Notes under the pieces: generated by a model
Seen by the model: only the letters and a program-made list of their open reading frames with translations
What the model was told of the DNA's origin: nothing
The model's database searches: none
Translations under genes and position numbers: made by a program
Assembly (NCBI GenBank): GCA_035328405.1
Contig: DAOLIT010000001.1
Span: 1 to 64,000 of the forward strand
Direction: 5' to 3'
DNA: 64,000 nucleotides
Source: JAEUKA01 sp035328405
GTDB lineage: Bacteria > Myxococcota_A > Polyangia > Palsa-1104 > JAEUJZ01
Shown here: positions 54,035 through 62,707 of the stretch, in pieces
Position numbering within the stretch: position 1 is the first letter of the stretch
Layout of the letters: the number at the start of each line of letters is the position of its first letter

Positions 54035-55345
54035 CTATCTGAACGGGTTTTTGAGCATGACTGTCTCTGCACGCCCCGGCCCGACGGAAATCAGGCAACT
54101 GTCGACGCCCAAAAGAGTTTCGACACGGCGCACGTACCGCTTGGCAAAAAGTGGCAGATCTTCCACCTCTCGCACACTTTTCAGATCGGTCTCCCAACCG
54201 TCCAATTCTTCATAAACCGGTGTCGCTCGGGCGATGTCTTCAGGGTCAACCGGCAATTCCTGGAGAACATCACCGACGCCGCTGCCACCTGGCTCGGCGG
54301 CCAATTTGTAGCCCACGCAAATTTTTATTTTTCGCTGGCCCGTGAGCACGTCTAGCTTTGTCAGCGCCAAGCCAGAAAGACCATTCAACCTGACAGCCAG
54401 GCGCAAGGCGGCGATGTCCAACCACCCACAGCGTCGAGGACGACCTGTCGTTGCCCCAAATTCAGCCCCTGCATTTCTCAGTTTTTCACCGAGATCGCCG
54501 GTCAATTCTGTCGGAAACGGTCCCGCCCCGACTCGCGTCGTATAGGCCTTGGCAATGCCTATCACCGACGAAATTGCCGTCGGCCCGATGCCACAACTCA
54601 CACACGCGCCGGCTGCAATCGTGGTCGAGGACGTGACAAACGGATAGGTCCCATGATCCACATCTAATAGGGCACCCTGAGCGCCTTCAAACAAAACATG
54701 CTGCCCGCGCTTTATCTCATCGTGAAGCACGCGGGTCGCATCTTGAATGTGTGGACGCAGCTTTTCACCAAAGCTCGCATACTCTTCAACCACAGCATCG
54801 ACATCGGGAAGTGTTCCCGCCAAGTGACGAATCAGAGGCGCAGTCTCTTCCATTTGTTCGGCGATCCGTTCGCGCAAGCGAGCACGCGAAAGCAAATCCC
54901 GGATGCGAACGCCTCGACGAGACATTTTGGCTTCGTAGGCCGGCCCAATGCCGCGTTTTGTCGTGCCCAGCGCCCCTTTTCCTTGCTCCCGCAGGCTGTC
55001 GAGCAACTTGTGCGTCGGCAAAATGACGTGTGCGCGTTCGCCAACGATCAGATCGCGATCATCTAACAGAAGTCCCTTGCCTCGCAGATCGGCGATTTCC
55101 TCGAGCAAGGTCCGAGGATCAATCACCATGCCATCGCCCAACACGCAGCGTTTTCCACGCCCACGCAACACGCCCGATGGCACAAGGTGGGTCACAAGCT
55201 TCTGTCCCCCCACCACCAGCGTATGGCCTGCGTTGGCCCCTCCTCCGAAGCGAACCACCGTGTCCGCAAACTCGGAGTAAAGGTCAACCACTTTTCCTTT
55301 GCCTTCGTCGCCCCACTGGGCACCGACAATCACCACATTGGCCAT
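54035..55345 (-). CDS. purA: Adenylosuccinate synthetase
   Basis: 436 residues. It joins IMP and aspartate with GTP to form adenylosuccinate in AMP synthesis; cytoplasmic. Motifs: VVIVGAQWGDEGKGKVVDLYSE (catalytic Asp and P-loop-like segment), GGANAGHTLVV (catalytic His), GTTKRGIGPAYEAK, LFEGAQGALLDVDHGTYPFVT, TTGRPRRCGWLD. It is full length with a start next to the conserved sequence. It is alone on its strand, divergent from the NfeD-SPFH operon. Confidence 0.97.
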   Translation of the reverse strand: MANVVIVGAQWGDEGKGKVVDLYSEFADTVVRFGGGANAGHTLVVGGQKLVTHLVPSGVLRGRGKRCVLGDGMVIDPRTLLEEIADLRGKGLLLDDRDLIVGERAHVILPTHKLLDSLREQGKGALGTTKRGIGPAYEAKMSRRGVRIRDLLSRARLRERIAEQMEETAPLIRHLAGTLPDVDAVVEEYASFGEKLRPHIQDATRVLHDEIKRGQHVLFEGAQGALLDVDHGTYPFVTSSTTIAAGACVSCGIGPTAISSVIGIAKAYTTRVGAGPFPTELTGDLGEKLRNAGAEFGATTGRPRRCGWLDIAALRLAVRLNGLSGLALTKLDVLTGQRKIKICVGYKLAAEPGGSGVGDVLQELPVDPEDIARATPVYEELDGWETDLKSVREVEDLPLFAKRYVRRVETLLGVDSCLISVGPGRAETVMLKNPFR

Positions 55346-55625
55346 CTACTCATCCTACATTGTGGGCGTCTCTTCGCGCCACGGCTCGCGTACACAAAAC
55401 TCGGCGGGGGTTCATCGTCTTTGACGGCCCACGCTAGGCGATCCTTGTGCCGGAAAGCAAGCGATGTCCTTGTGAGCAAACCGTCTGCCCGCAACACTCC
55501 GTCGATTGGCAGTTGACAGCCACATGTCGGAGTCCAAAACCCGAACCACATGTCTGTTTGCAGTCGAGAATCAGGCTTCTTGATGGCGTTGACATCAAGA
55601 GGAAGAAGGGCGGAAAATTCTCCCC

Positions 55626-56414
55626 GTGCTGTACCTGTATGTCTTTGCCGCAGTCGCCGGAGGGCTTCTCGTCCTGGTTTCTCTTTTGGGCGCCGGCCAA
55701 AACGATGCCCATGGAGACGGCGACGCGCACGGCGACGCGCACGGCGACGCTGCGTCTCATGGAGAGGCCGGTGTCTACGCCGACGCAGGCGGTGACGCAC
55801 ATGCGGGAGGCCACGGAGATGGTGCCGACGGCGATGGACACGGCGTTTCCGATGCGCATGGCAACGTACACGATATTGGGGCACCCGGCGGTCAGCACGC
55901 TCACGCCAGCGATGGAATGGATTCCGGTGTCCCCACGGCACTCTTGTGGCTGCTCTCGGTACAAATTTGGACGTACCTTTTGGCGTTTGGTGGGACCACG
56001 GGCCTTTTGCTCCGCACCGTTGCGAAGGTCCCGGAACCGCTGTGTGGGTTGTCTGCGCTCGGGGTGGGGTTGACGACGGCATTTGTGGCTCGATCGGTCA
56101 TGCGGAAAATGAGCGTGACGCAAGAGCCGGGAACACTGTCAGAAGAAAAAATGGTCGGTTCGCGGGCCAAGGTCCTCATTCCTGCACCGGCAGGCGGTTT
56201 GGGCAAGGTGCGCCTCGATGTCGCTGGACATGTGGTTGACCTTGTGGCCAAAGCTGCGGACGGCGGGCCGCTTGTGGATGGCGCTGACGTGACGATTTTG
56301 GACATCCGCTCCGGGCAGGCCGAAGTCAGTGTCCTGCGCGACGAAGAAGCAAAAAAAGAAATGGTCGGTGGAGCCCCACGAAACCTTCGCTCTATCGAAG
56401 AAAAAGGACGGTGA
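55626..56414 (+). CDS. NfeD-like OB-fold membrane protein with His/Asp-rich loop
   Basis: 262 residues from GTG 55626, after a purine-rich region (GGAAGAAGGGCGG). A first membrane helix (1-24) is followed by about 70 residues extremely rich in His, Asp, Gly and Ala (repeats of GDAHGDAHGDA), probably a metal-binding loop outside the membrane. Two or three more helices follow, and then a cytoplasmic OB-fold of the NfeD-C/YqiJ type (GSRAKVLIPAPAGGLGKVRL, GADVTILDIRSGQAEV). No ClpP-like protease domain is present. NfeD proteins work with SPFH (flotillin) proteins in membrane microdomains; two such genes follow directly, the first overlapping this stop region. Confidence 0.82.
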   Translation: MLYLYVFAAVAGGLLVLVSLLGAGQNDAHGDGDAHGDAHGDAASHGEAGVYADAGGDAHAGGHGDGADGDGHGVSDAHGNVHDIGAPGGQHAHASDGMDSGVPTALLWLLSVQIWTYLLAFGGTTGLLLRTVAKVPEPLCGLSALGVGLTTAFVARSVMRKMSVTQEPGTLSEEKMVGSRAKVLIPAPAGGLGKVRLDVAGHVVDLVAKAADGGPLVDGADVTILDIRSGQAEVSVLRDEEAKKEMVGGAPRNLRSIEEKGR

Positions 56415-56416
56415 AT

Positions 56417-57766
56417 ATGGCGACTTTCCCTTTGAGCCTTGTGATGCTCGCGGGCCAGATGGCGGACGAACCGCCTCCGCGCATGATTAGCGAGGACGGA
56501 CAGATCGCCGGAGCAGTGATGCTCGCGGCGGTTTTTTCCGTCGGCCTTTTGATCTTTGTCTGGTTGCTGCGGCAGTTTCTTTTCATCTGCCGTCCAAACG
56601 AACTGTTGGTGGTGTCCGGCAAAGGGCATCGCACGAACACCGGAGAAACGACGACGTTTACGGTGGTTCTTTCGGGGGCCCACTTCCGCATTCCGTTTTT
56701 GCAAACCGTCGATCGGATGGACCTGCGTTTGATTCCGATTGAATTGTCGATGCCGAAAGCCCTGTCTGCCGGTGGGATTCCGCTCGACATTCACGCCATC
56801 GCAAACGTCAAAATCTCGTCTGACCCACGTTTCGTCTACAACGCCGTCGAGCGTTTTTTGGGACTGCCTCGCGAGACCATTTGGCAAACCGCGAAACAGA
56901 CACTCGAAGGCTCGCTGCGGGACGTGATTTCTCAACTGACCCCCGAACAGGTGAACCAGGATCGCATCGAGTTCGCGAACCAGCTCGTGCAAGTGTCGAA
57001 TCAGGTTTTCAACAAGATGGGCCTCCAACTTGACACACTGAAAATCCAGCGCGTCGAGGACGAGGCCGGTTATTTGGTGAACTTGGGCCGTGCGCAAATT
57101 GCCGCAGCAGTCCGTGACGCGGAAAACGCGGAAAACCAGGCAAATCAGGAAATCGCGCAAGAAGAAGCTGCCGCACGTCAGCTTGCCGAAGTTGCTCAAA
57201 AAGACGCAGAAATCGGCGTTGCCCAAAAACGCAATTTGTTGCGACAGATTGTGGGTCAACTGGAAGGCCAAGCGCAGGCTGTCGAACGTGAAGCTGTCGC
57301 CGCTTCTGAACAAGCACGCGCCGAGGCTGAACAGGAACTTCAAATGGTTCGCAAAGATCTCAACCAGCGCAAACTGTATGCAGAGGTAGTACTTCCCGCC
57401 GAAGCCGACCAAAATGCACAGCTCCTGTTGGCTGAGGGAGATGCCTCACCCAGGCGCGAGCAAGGCTTGGCGGCTGCCGAGGCGATGCGCGTCTTGACTG
57501 AGGCGTTGCAGGCCGCAGGACCGCAGGCGCGCGAGCTGTTTGTGTTGTCTCAACTCGACACGCTCGTCGCACAGGTTGCGAGCAAAGTGAAGGATTTGTC
57601 CGTTCGCGAAATCCAAATCGTCGATTCGGGGGATGGCACGTCGCTGGCCCAAGTGGCTGCTGCGTACCCGGCCATCGTGACCGAGGTTTTGTCCACGCTC
57701 AAAGGTCTGACGGGCGTAGACATCAAGAATCTACTCACGCCCCCGACGGAAGGAGGTCGCCCATGA
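56417..57766 (+). CDS. SPFH/flotillin-like protein 1
   Basis: 449 residues. ATG 56417 is preferred over GTG 56411 because AGGA lies eight bases before it. A membrane helix (AGAVMLAAVFSVGLLIFVWLL) precedes the SPFH (band 7) domain: FICRPNELLVVSGKG, GIPLDIHAIANVKISSDP, YNAVERFLGLPRETI, LKIQRVEDEAGYL. The C-terminal half is a long Ala/Glu/Gln-rich coiled coil, as in flotillins, ending in a short Pro-rich tail. Such proteins oligomerise on the membrane and organise lipid domains. The gene is coupled to the next SPFH gene by an ATGA overlap, so a hetero-oligomer is likely. Confidence 0.88.
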   Translation: MATFPLSLVMLAGQMADEPPPRMISEDGQIAGAVMLAAVFSVGLLIFVWLLRQFLFICRPNELLVVSGKGHRTNTGETTTFTVVLSGAHFRIPFLQTVDRMDLRLIPIELSMPKALSAGGIPLDIHAIANVKISSDPRFVYNAVERFLGLPRETIWQTAKQTLEGSLRDVISQLTPEQVNQDRIEFANQLVQVSNQVFNKMGLQLDTLKIQRVEDEAGYLVNLGRAQIAAAVRDAENAENQANQEIAQEEAAARQLAEVAQKDAEIGVAQKRNLLRQIVGQLEGQAQAVEREAVAASEQARAEAEQELQMVRKDLNQRKLYAEVVLPAEADQNAQLLLAEGDASPRREQGLAAAEAMRVLTEALQAAGPQARELFVLSQLDTLVAQVASKVKDLSVREIQIVDSGDGTSLAQVAAAYPAIVTEVLSTLKGLTGVDIKNLLTPPTEGGRP

Positions 57767-59043
57767 GTCCTTTGGCCCTCACCATCATTTTCGCGATGCT
57801 CTTGGCAGCAAGCGTTTTCCTGCTGTTCACCATCATCAACAACATTTCTGTGTGTCCGCCGTCTGAGGTGCTCATCTTTTCGGGCCGGCCTCGACGACTT
57901 TCCGACGGTCGTTTGGTTGGCTACCGCGTGATTCGCGGCGGGCGAGCAATGAGAATCCCGCTCATTGAAACCAAAGACCGCATGCAGCTCACAAACATGG
58001 CGATTGAACTGACGGTGACCAATGCGTTTTCGCGTGGTGGCATTCCACTGAAAGTTCACGCGGTCGCCAACGTGAAATTGCCGAGTGAAGAAACGCTTTT
58101 GCACAACGCCATCGAACGTTTTTTGGGCGCGACTCGCGAAGGCATCATGCGCGTCGCTAAGGACACGCTCGAAGGCAACCTGCGCGGCGTCATTGCAGAA
58201 CTTACGCCCGAGGAAATCAACCAACAGAAAATGATCTTCCAGCAAAAACTGATCGAGGAAGCCGACAAGGATCTGCACCGGCTCGGGCTCTTGCTCGACA
58301 ACCTGCAAATTCAGAATATCTCTGACGATGTGAACTATTTGTCGTCGGTCGGGCGCGTGCGTTCGGCGAGGATTAAAAAAGAGGCTCGCATCGCGGAACT
58401 CAAAGCCTGGGCCTCGGCAGCCGTCCAAAAAGCGCACAACCAAATGAATGCCGAGCTTTCCAAGATCGAAACCGACACGCAGGTCGCGCAAAAAGAAAAC
58501 CAGCGTCGGATTGTCGAAGCGCAAACCAAGCGAGAAGCCGTGATTGCCGAAGTTCGCGGGCAGGTTCAAGCACAGCTTTCCGAGGCCAAAGCGCAGCTCA
58601 AAGCATGGGAAGCCCGTTCCGAACAAGTGCGCCGCAAGTTGGAAGCCGATGTCATCGCGTCCGCGCAAGCCACCAAAGCCAAGGCCGAGGCCGAAGCAAA
58701 AGCAAACGCTGCGTCCGTCGCAGCCGAAGGTCGAGCCGCCGCCGCCGCGCTGGTCAGCCTGTCGCAGGCCTATCAAGCCGGCGGACGCAACGCACGCGAG
58801 TCGCTCCTTTTGCAGAAACTTCTGCCCGTGTTTGCGGAACTGACCGGCACCATGAAAGCCGTCAAAGTGGATCGGCTGACCCTGCTCGGCGGAGGCAACG
58901 GAGGCTCTGCACCTCCCATCGGAGCGCAAGTTGTGGCCGTCAACGAACAAGTGCGGGCTGCAACCGGCGTGGATCTGGTTTCCACCGTCCAGCGCGCCTT
59001 CTTGCGGGGTGCTCAAGCCCCACAAACACCTTCCAACAAGTGA
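57763..59043 (+). CDS. SPFH/flotillin-like protein 2
   Basis: 426 residues, paralogous to the preceding gene. The membrane helix lies at the very start (SPLALTIIFAMLLAASVFLLF), then the SPFH domain follows with SVCPPSEVLIFSGRPRRL, GIPLKVHAVANVKLPSEE and HNAIERFLGATREGI, and a long coiled coil rich in Ala, Lys, Glu and Gln. The two paralogues share the pattern of an aligned GIPL-x-HA-x-ANVK motif, indicating tandem duplication. It is the last gene of the NfeD-SPFH1-SPFH2 operon. Confidence 0.88.
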   Translation: MSPLALTIIFAMLLAASVFLLFTIINNISVCPPSEVLIFSGRPRRLSDGRLVGYRVIRGGRAMRIPLIETKDRMQLTNMAIELTVTNAFSRGGIPLKVHAVANVKLPSEETLLHNAIERFLGATREGIMRVAKDTLEGNLRGVIAELTPEEINQQKMIFQQKLIEEADKDLHRLGLLLDNLQIQNISDDVNYLSSVGRVRSARIKKEARIAELKAWASAAVQKAHNQMNAELSKIETDTQVAQKENQRRIVEAQTKREAVIAEVRGQVQAQLSEAKAQLKAWEARSEQVRRKLEADVIASAQATKAKAEAEAKANAASVAAEGRAAAAALVSLSQAYQAGGRNARESLLLQKLLPVFAELTGTMKAVKVDRLTLLGGGNGGSAPPIGAQVVAVNEQVRAATGVDLVSTVQRAFLRGAQAPQTPSNK

Positions 59044-59044
59044 G

Positions 59045-59094
59045 CGTTTCCTCCTGCCCGGTTTGCCCATTCCAGCCGCGCAAATGAGGAAACG
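59045..59094 (+). repeat. Inverted repeat immediately after the SPFH operon
   Basis: CGTTTCCTC (59045-59053) and GAGGAAACG (59086-59094) form a perfect nine-base stem around a 32-base loop, starting two bases after the last SPFH stop codon. There is no T-run directly after it; it may stabilise the mRNA end or act as a weak terminator. Confidence 0.4.
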
Positions 59095-59225
59095 GTCTTC
59101 ATGTCCCCCTTTTCAACACACTGCGTCGTCGGCTTGAGTTCCTCGTGTCCCAAACGCCCGACATTTGAAACGCCGTAGCATCAAACAAAACACCAACCAC
59201 TTTTTGGGGAGGCAGTGGCAGAAAC

Positions 59226-60416
59226 ATGCACGCTCGGCTCTTTGCGATTGGGCTTGCCGTGTCGTTGGGGTCGGCGGGTTGCGCGAGCCATCCATCGTGG
59301 CGAAGCGACAGTGCAAGATTTCATCTGGTTCTGGACGTGGGTTCGTCAGGGACCTCGCTCTGTTTGTTCGGGATGCAAACAGGGCCCGGCTGTCGCATGA
59401 ACCCGAATCCGCCCATCTGTAAGCGAGTCAGAGGAGGCCTCGCGAATCTTGCGCTCGGAAAGACCCCCGAGCAGATCGAGTCCATGGTGCAAAACTACTT
59501 GCGCCCCGCTTGGCACGCCCTTTTGGAGGCACAACACGGCAAAAATCGGGATGCAAGAGCGCAGATCGTCGCCGCAGCAGCCCTGGGAACCGGCGGGTTT
59601 CGAGACGCGAAAACCGGCGAACAGCTTGACCGGCCCGAATGGACCGTGCTGTGGCACAGCCTGAGCCAGTTTTTGCGAAAGGAAGCCCACCTGGCCTCTG
59701 TGGTCGCCCGCCCGCTTCTTGGCACAGAGGAAGGCCAGCTTGCGTGGCATGGCGTCCGAGCCTCCCAGCGACCAGAAGAATCCTTCGCGATCATGGAAGT
59801 CGGCGGCGCAACAGTACAGCTTGCCCTCGCTGACGCGCCCCTTGAAAAAACCAACGTCGTTGCGGTGTCCGACCCTGTGGGTCAAGATCGCACGTTTACG
59901 CACTTTACCCGCGAAGCCCCTACGCCCGAATTTGAGGTTTGCCATCGCCCAAACGAACGTCACAAGCAGAACGGGCGCGCGTGTGTCGATTTTCTGTGGG
60001 ATCGAGTCTTCGCCGCCTCGCGGGTCGCCAATTTGGCTGCCGTCAGTCCGCCCCGTCGCGTGTACGCACTCGGTCAACCTTGGTTGGGACTTTTGCGCGA
60101 GCTTCCCACATCCCCACCCTGGACCCAGAAAAAGAAACGGGAATTGCCTTCCCGTGCGCGGCTGTCCGACCTGCTCTTGCTCGCGGATTGGGCCTGTCAA
60201 AAAACGGACGCCGAATTGCAAGCCATCGCGCCTCACTCCTATGAGGCCAAGCGCGGTGCCGGAAGGACGTGCTATTCCGTCGCGTACCACGCCGCCTATT
60301 TTCTTGCGATTCAGGCCCTTTCACGCAACGGCGAGGTCATCCCCGGCGGAGACGAACAATGGGCGCGCGGTGCAGCCGTGAGCGACCAATTCTTCCCAGA
60401 TTGTCGCACCCCCTAA
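59226..60416 (+). CDS. GDA1/CD39-type apyrase (NTPDase) lipoprotein
   Basis: 396 residues. A lipoprotein-like signal ends in GSAGC. The four apyrase conserved regions are readable: VLDVGSSGTSLCLF (region 1, near 36-48), AAALGTGGFRDA (region 2), LLGTEEGQLAWHGV with the catalytic Glu (region 3) and AIMEVGGATVQLAL (region 4). These enzymes split nucleoside tri- and diphosphates outside the cell or in the periplasm. Bacterial members are few; the best known are Legionella effector-type NTPDases. The closest alternative is the Ppx/GppA actin-fold family, which is cytoplasmic and lacks the EEG-x-x-AW motif. No operon partner; its end converges with ebfC at 11 bases. Confidence 0.75.
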   Translation: MHARLFAIGLAVSLGSAGCASHPSWRSDSARFHLVLDVGSSGTSLCLFGMQTGPGCRMNPNPPICKRVRGGLANLALGKTPEQIESMVQNYLRPAWHALLEAQHGKNRDARAQIVAAAALGTGGFRDAKTGEQLDRPEWTVLWHSLSQFLRKEAHLASVVARPLLGTEEGQLAWHGVRASQRPEESFAIMEVGGATVQLALADAPLEKTNVVAVSDPVGQDRTFTHFTREAPTPEFEVCHRPNERHKQNGRACVDFLWDRVFAASRVANLAAVSPPRRVYALGQPWLGLLRELPTSPPWTQKKKRELPSRARLSDLLLLADWACQKTDAELQAIAPHSYEAKRGAGRTCYSVAYHAAYFLAIQALSRNGEVIPGGDEQWARGAAVSDQFFPDCRTP

Positions 60417-60427
60417 AATCTTTCCGA

Positions 60428-60781
60428 CTACAGCATCCCCGACGGAAGACCCATCCCCATCGCCGTCCTCCGCAGTTCCTCTTCTTCCACCCCTTTGGCT
60501 TTTTGCAACGCCTGATTCACCGCCGCGATGATCAAATCCTGCAGCATTTGCGGATCTTTGGCGTCGATGACCTGCGGATCGATGCGCAACTTCAACAGTT
60601 CGCGCGTCCCCGTCACGACCGCTGACACCATGCCTCCGCCTGCGCTTGCTTCGACCGTTTTTTGCCCAAGGGAATCGTGCGAACGCTGTAGTTCCTCTCG
60701 CATACGCTGCGCCTGCTGCATGATTTGGCCCAGGTCAGGCATTTGCGGAAACGAACCATACGGATTTTGTGGATCGGACAT
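60428..60781 (-). CDS. ebfC: YbaB/EbfC nucleoid-associated protein
   Basis: 117 residues from ATG 60781; the frame reaches 60829 but inside dnaX, and family members begin close to this Met. The motif MQQAQRMREELQRSHDSL, the GGGMVSAVVTG turn and DPQVIDAKDPQMLQDLIIAAVNQAL are typical. It binds DNA as a dimer with tweezer-like helices. It follows dnaX with one intervening base, the conserved dnaX-ebfC order (recR is absent here). Confidence 0.93.
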   Translation of the reverse strand: MSDPQNPYGSFPQMPDLGQIMQQAQRMREELQRSHDSLGQKTVEASAGGGMVSAVVTGTRELLKLRIDPQVIDAKDPQMLQDLIIAAVNQALQKAKGVEEEELRRTAMGMGLPSGML

Positions 60782-60782
60782 G

Positions 60783-62588
60783 TCAGGACACCTCCTCAAG
60801 GAAAATCGGTGACAGAAACGATACCGCACCGAATGCCTCGGAAAGAAGCTGTCTTGCAGGATGCGTTTCTGCCTCGCGTTGCCGCGTCAGCCGGTCGTCT
60901 GTTTTGACCTGAGTTTGCATTTCATCCAGCGACCACGCCGCCGGATCGATCGGTCGAGGTTGTGCATCCAGCGAAAGTTCCACCGACACCGACCCACCCA
61001 GCCGCGAACGAAAAATCTGTTCTACTTCACTTCGTTTCTTTTCAAGCACATCCAGCGCAAACTGCGACGGGAAGCCCAGCCGGATCACATCCATATCCCA
61101 GCGAAGTTTCCGAGCCCCACTCAGCGCACTGAGCGTCGGATTTTCCGAAATGATCTGTTCCAGCAGGTTGTGAAATTCAGGTAGCGCCGACGCTGAAACG
61201 GGCTCCGCTGCATTCACAGATTCTGGCGCGGGATTGAACACACCGACGGGTGCCGTTTCCACATGCGTTGGCAAAGCGGACAAAGCTCGATGCTCCGCCA
61301 CCTTTGGCAAAGCCTGCACAGCCACCGTCGCTGCCACGACCGGAGGCGGTGACCACGCTGGGGCCGATTGCTCGACCCTACGGACGAAAGGGCGGGTTTC
61401 GTCGCCTCCATTTTTCATCGCACGCGGACGAGCCCCAGGCGTCCCACCCAAGCGCGTCTCCAGACCTTCCAGCCGGTCCACGAGTTCACCGATCGGTTGC
61501 ATCGGTTCGATACAGCACAAATCCACGACGCCCACTTCCAGAACGTATCTTGGCAACGCCGCCCGCGAAGTTTCGTCCGCCACCCGCAACATCCGATGAA
61601 ACAGAAGTTCGCTTTTCCCTTTCGCCAGCCCCGATTGGGTTTCCAATTCCGAAAGTTCAGACGGTATCACCTCCAAAAGTGGCATTGGATCGGGCACCAC
61701 CGACACCACCAGCAAATCCCGAAAATGCGCGAGCAGCGACTTTGCAAGCTGTGTCAGATCAAACCCCCGGCTGTACGCACTTTGGACAAGCTCCAATCCA
61801 CGCGCCGCGTTTCGCTCGACGACCGCGCGCCCCAAACCCACCACCAAACCCCGATCCGCCACACCCAACACCGACGACGCAAGCTCCTCTGTCAGCGTCC
61901 CTTCCGTCGAGGCCAACACCTGATCCAGAAGCGACATCGAATCCCGCACCGAACCTTGGCCTTCCCGCGCAATCAACTGGAGCGCCGACTGCTCAAACGA
62001 AATTCCCTCTTTTTGCAACACGCTCGCCAGGTGTTCCAACAGCCGCGCCGTCGGTACCAGCTTGAAATCATACCGCTGCACCCGAGACAAAATCGTCTGC
62101 GGCAATTTGTGCGGGTCCGTCGTCGCGAACACAAACAGCGCGTGCGGCGGAGGTTCTTCCAGCGTCTTCAGAAGCGCATTGAACGCGCTTGTCGAAAGCA
62201 TGTGAACTTCGTCGAGGATGTAGAGCTTTTTCTTTCCCCGCACCGGCGCATACCGTATCGCCTCTCGAAGTTCGCGAATGTCCTCGACACGGTTCTGACT
62301 CGCCGCGTCGATTTCTTGCACATCCACCGACGTGCCTTGCGTGATTTCGACGCAAGCCGGACATTCGTTGCACGGCGTCGCCGTTGGAGCATTCACACAC
62401 GAAAGTGCTTTCGCCAAAATGCGCGCCGTCGTCGTTTTCCCCGTACCGCGTGCACCACAAAACAAAAATGCGTGATGCACTCTCCCTCGGCGAATTGCGT
62501 TTTCCAGCGTCCGCGTCACATGTTCCTGACCAATCACGTCCGAAAACGTCTGCGGACGATACTTTCGCGCCAAAACCAGATAGGACAT
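60783..62588 (-). CDS. dnaX: DNA polymerase III subunits tau/gamma
   Basis: 601 residues. Clamp-loader ATPase of the replisome. ARKYRPQTFSDVIGQEHV opens the protein; Walker A is GARGTGKT (45-52), the zinc module has Cys 64, 73, 76 and 79, and LYILDEVHMLSTSAFNALLKTLEEPP holds Walker B. FVFATTDPHKLPQTILSRVQRYDF carries sensor 1 and the arginine finger. The C-terminal third is low-complexity and then folded (about 480-601), the tau-type extension. No obvious frameshift signal for a gamma form was found by eye. Confidence 0.96.
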   Translation of the reverse strand: MSYLVLARKYRPQTFSDVIGQEHVTRTLENAIRRGRVHHAFLFCGARGTGKTTTARILAKALSCVNAPTATPCNECPACVEITQGTSVDVQEIDAASQNRVEDIRELREAIRYAPVRGKKKLYILDEVHMLSTSAFNALLKTLEEPPPHALFVFATTDPHKLPQTILSRVQRYDFKLVPTARLLEHLASVLQKEGISFEQSALQLIAREGQGSVRDSMSLLDQVLASTEGTLTEELASSVLGVADRGLVVGLGRAVVERNAARGLELVQSAYSRGFDLTQLAKSLLAHFRDLLVVSVVPDPMPLLEVIPSELSELETQSGLAKGKSELLFHRMLRVADETSRAALPRYVLEVGVVDLCCIEPMQPIGELVDRLEGLETRLGGTPGARPRAMKNGGDETRPFVRRVEQSAPAWSPPPVVAATVAVQALPKVAEHRALSALPTHVETAPVGVFNPAPESVNAAEPVSASALPEFHNLLEQIISENPTLSALSGARKLRWDMDVIRLGFPSQFALDVLEKKRSEVEQIFRSRLGGSVSVELSLDAQPRPIDPAAWSLDEMQTQVKTDDRLTRQREAETHPARQLLSEAFGAVSFLSPIFLEEVS

Positions 62589-62707
62589 GGACCAGGGTTA
62601 AATCACCCTCAAAGACCCACCGCAAGCCTCAACTTCCGCAGCATCGGCATCCCGAAGATCGGCTAACGGTAAAAACCACTGAAACAACAAGAAAATCACC
62701 CCACGAC

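Noticed and set aside
55513..55620. Two TTGACA boxes (55513 and 55589) before the NfeD-SPFH operon
   Set aside because: Neither has a convincing -10 box at 16-18 bases, so no promoter is called, although one must exist in this gap.
55447..56073. Plus-strand Cys-containing frame before and across the NfeD-like gene
   Set aside because: It is a frame-shifted shadow of the His/Asp-rich coding sequence; no signal peptide or ribosome site.
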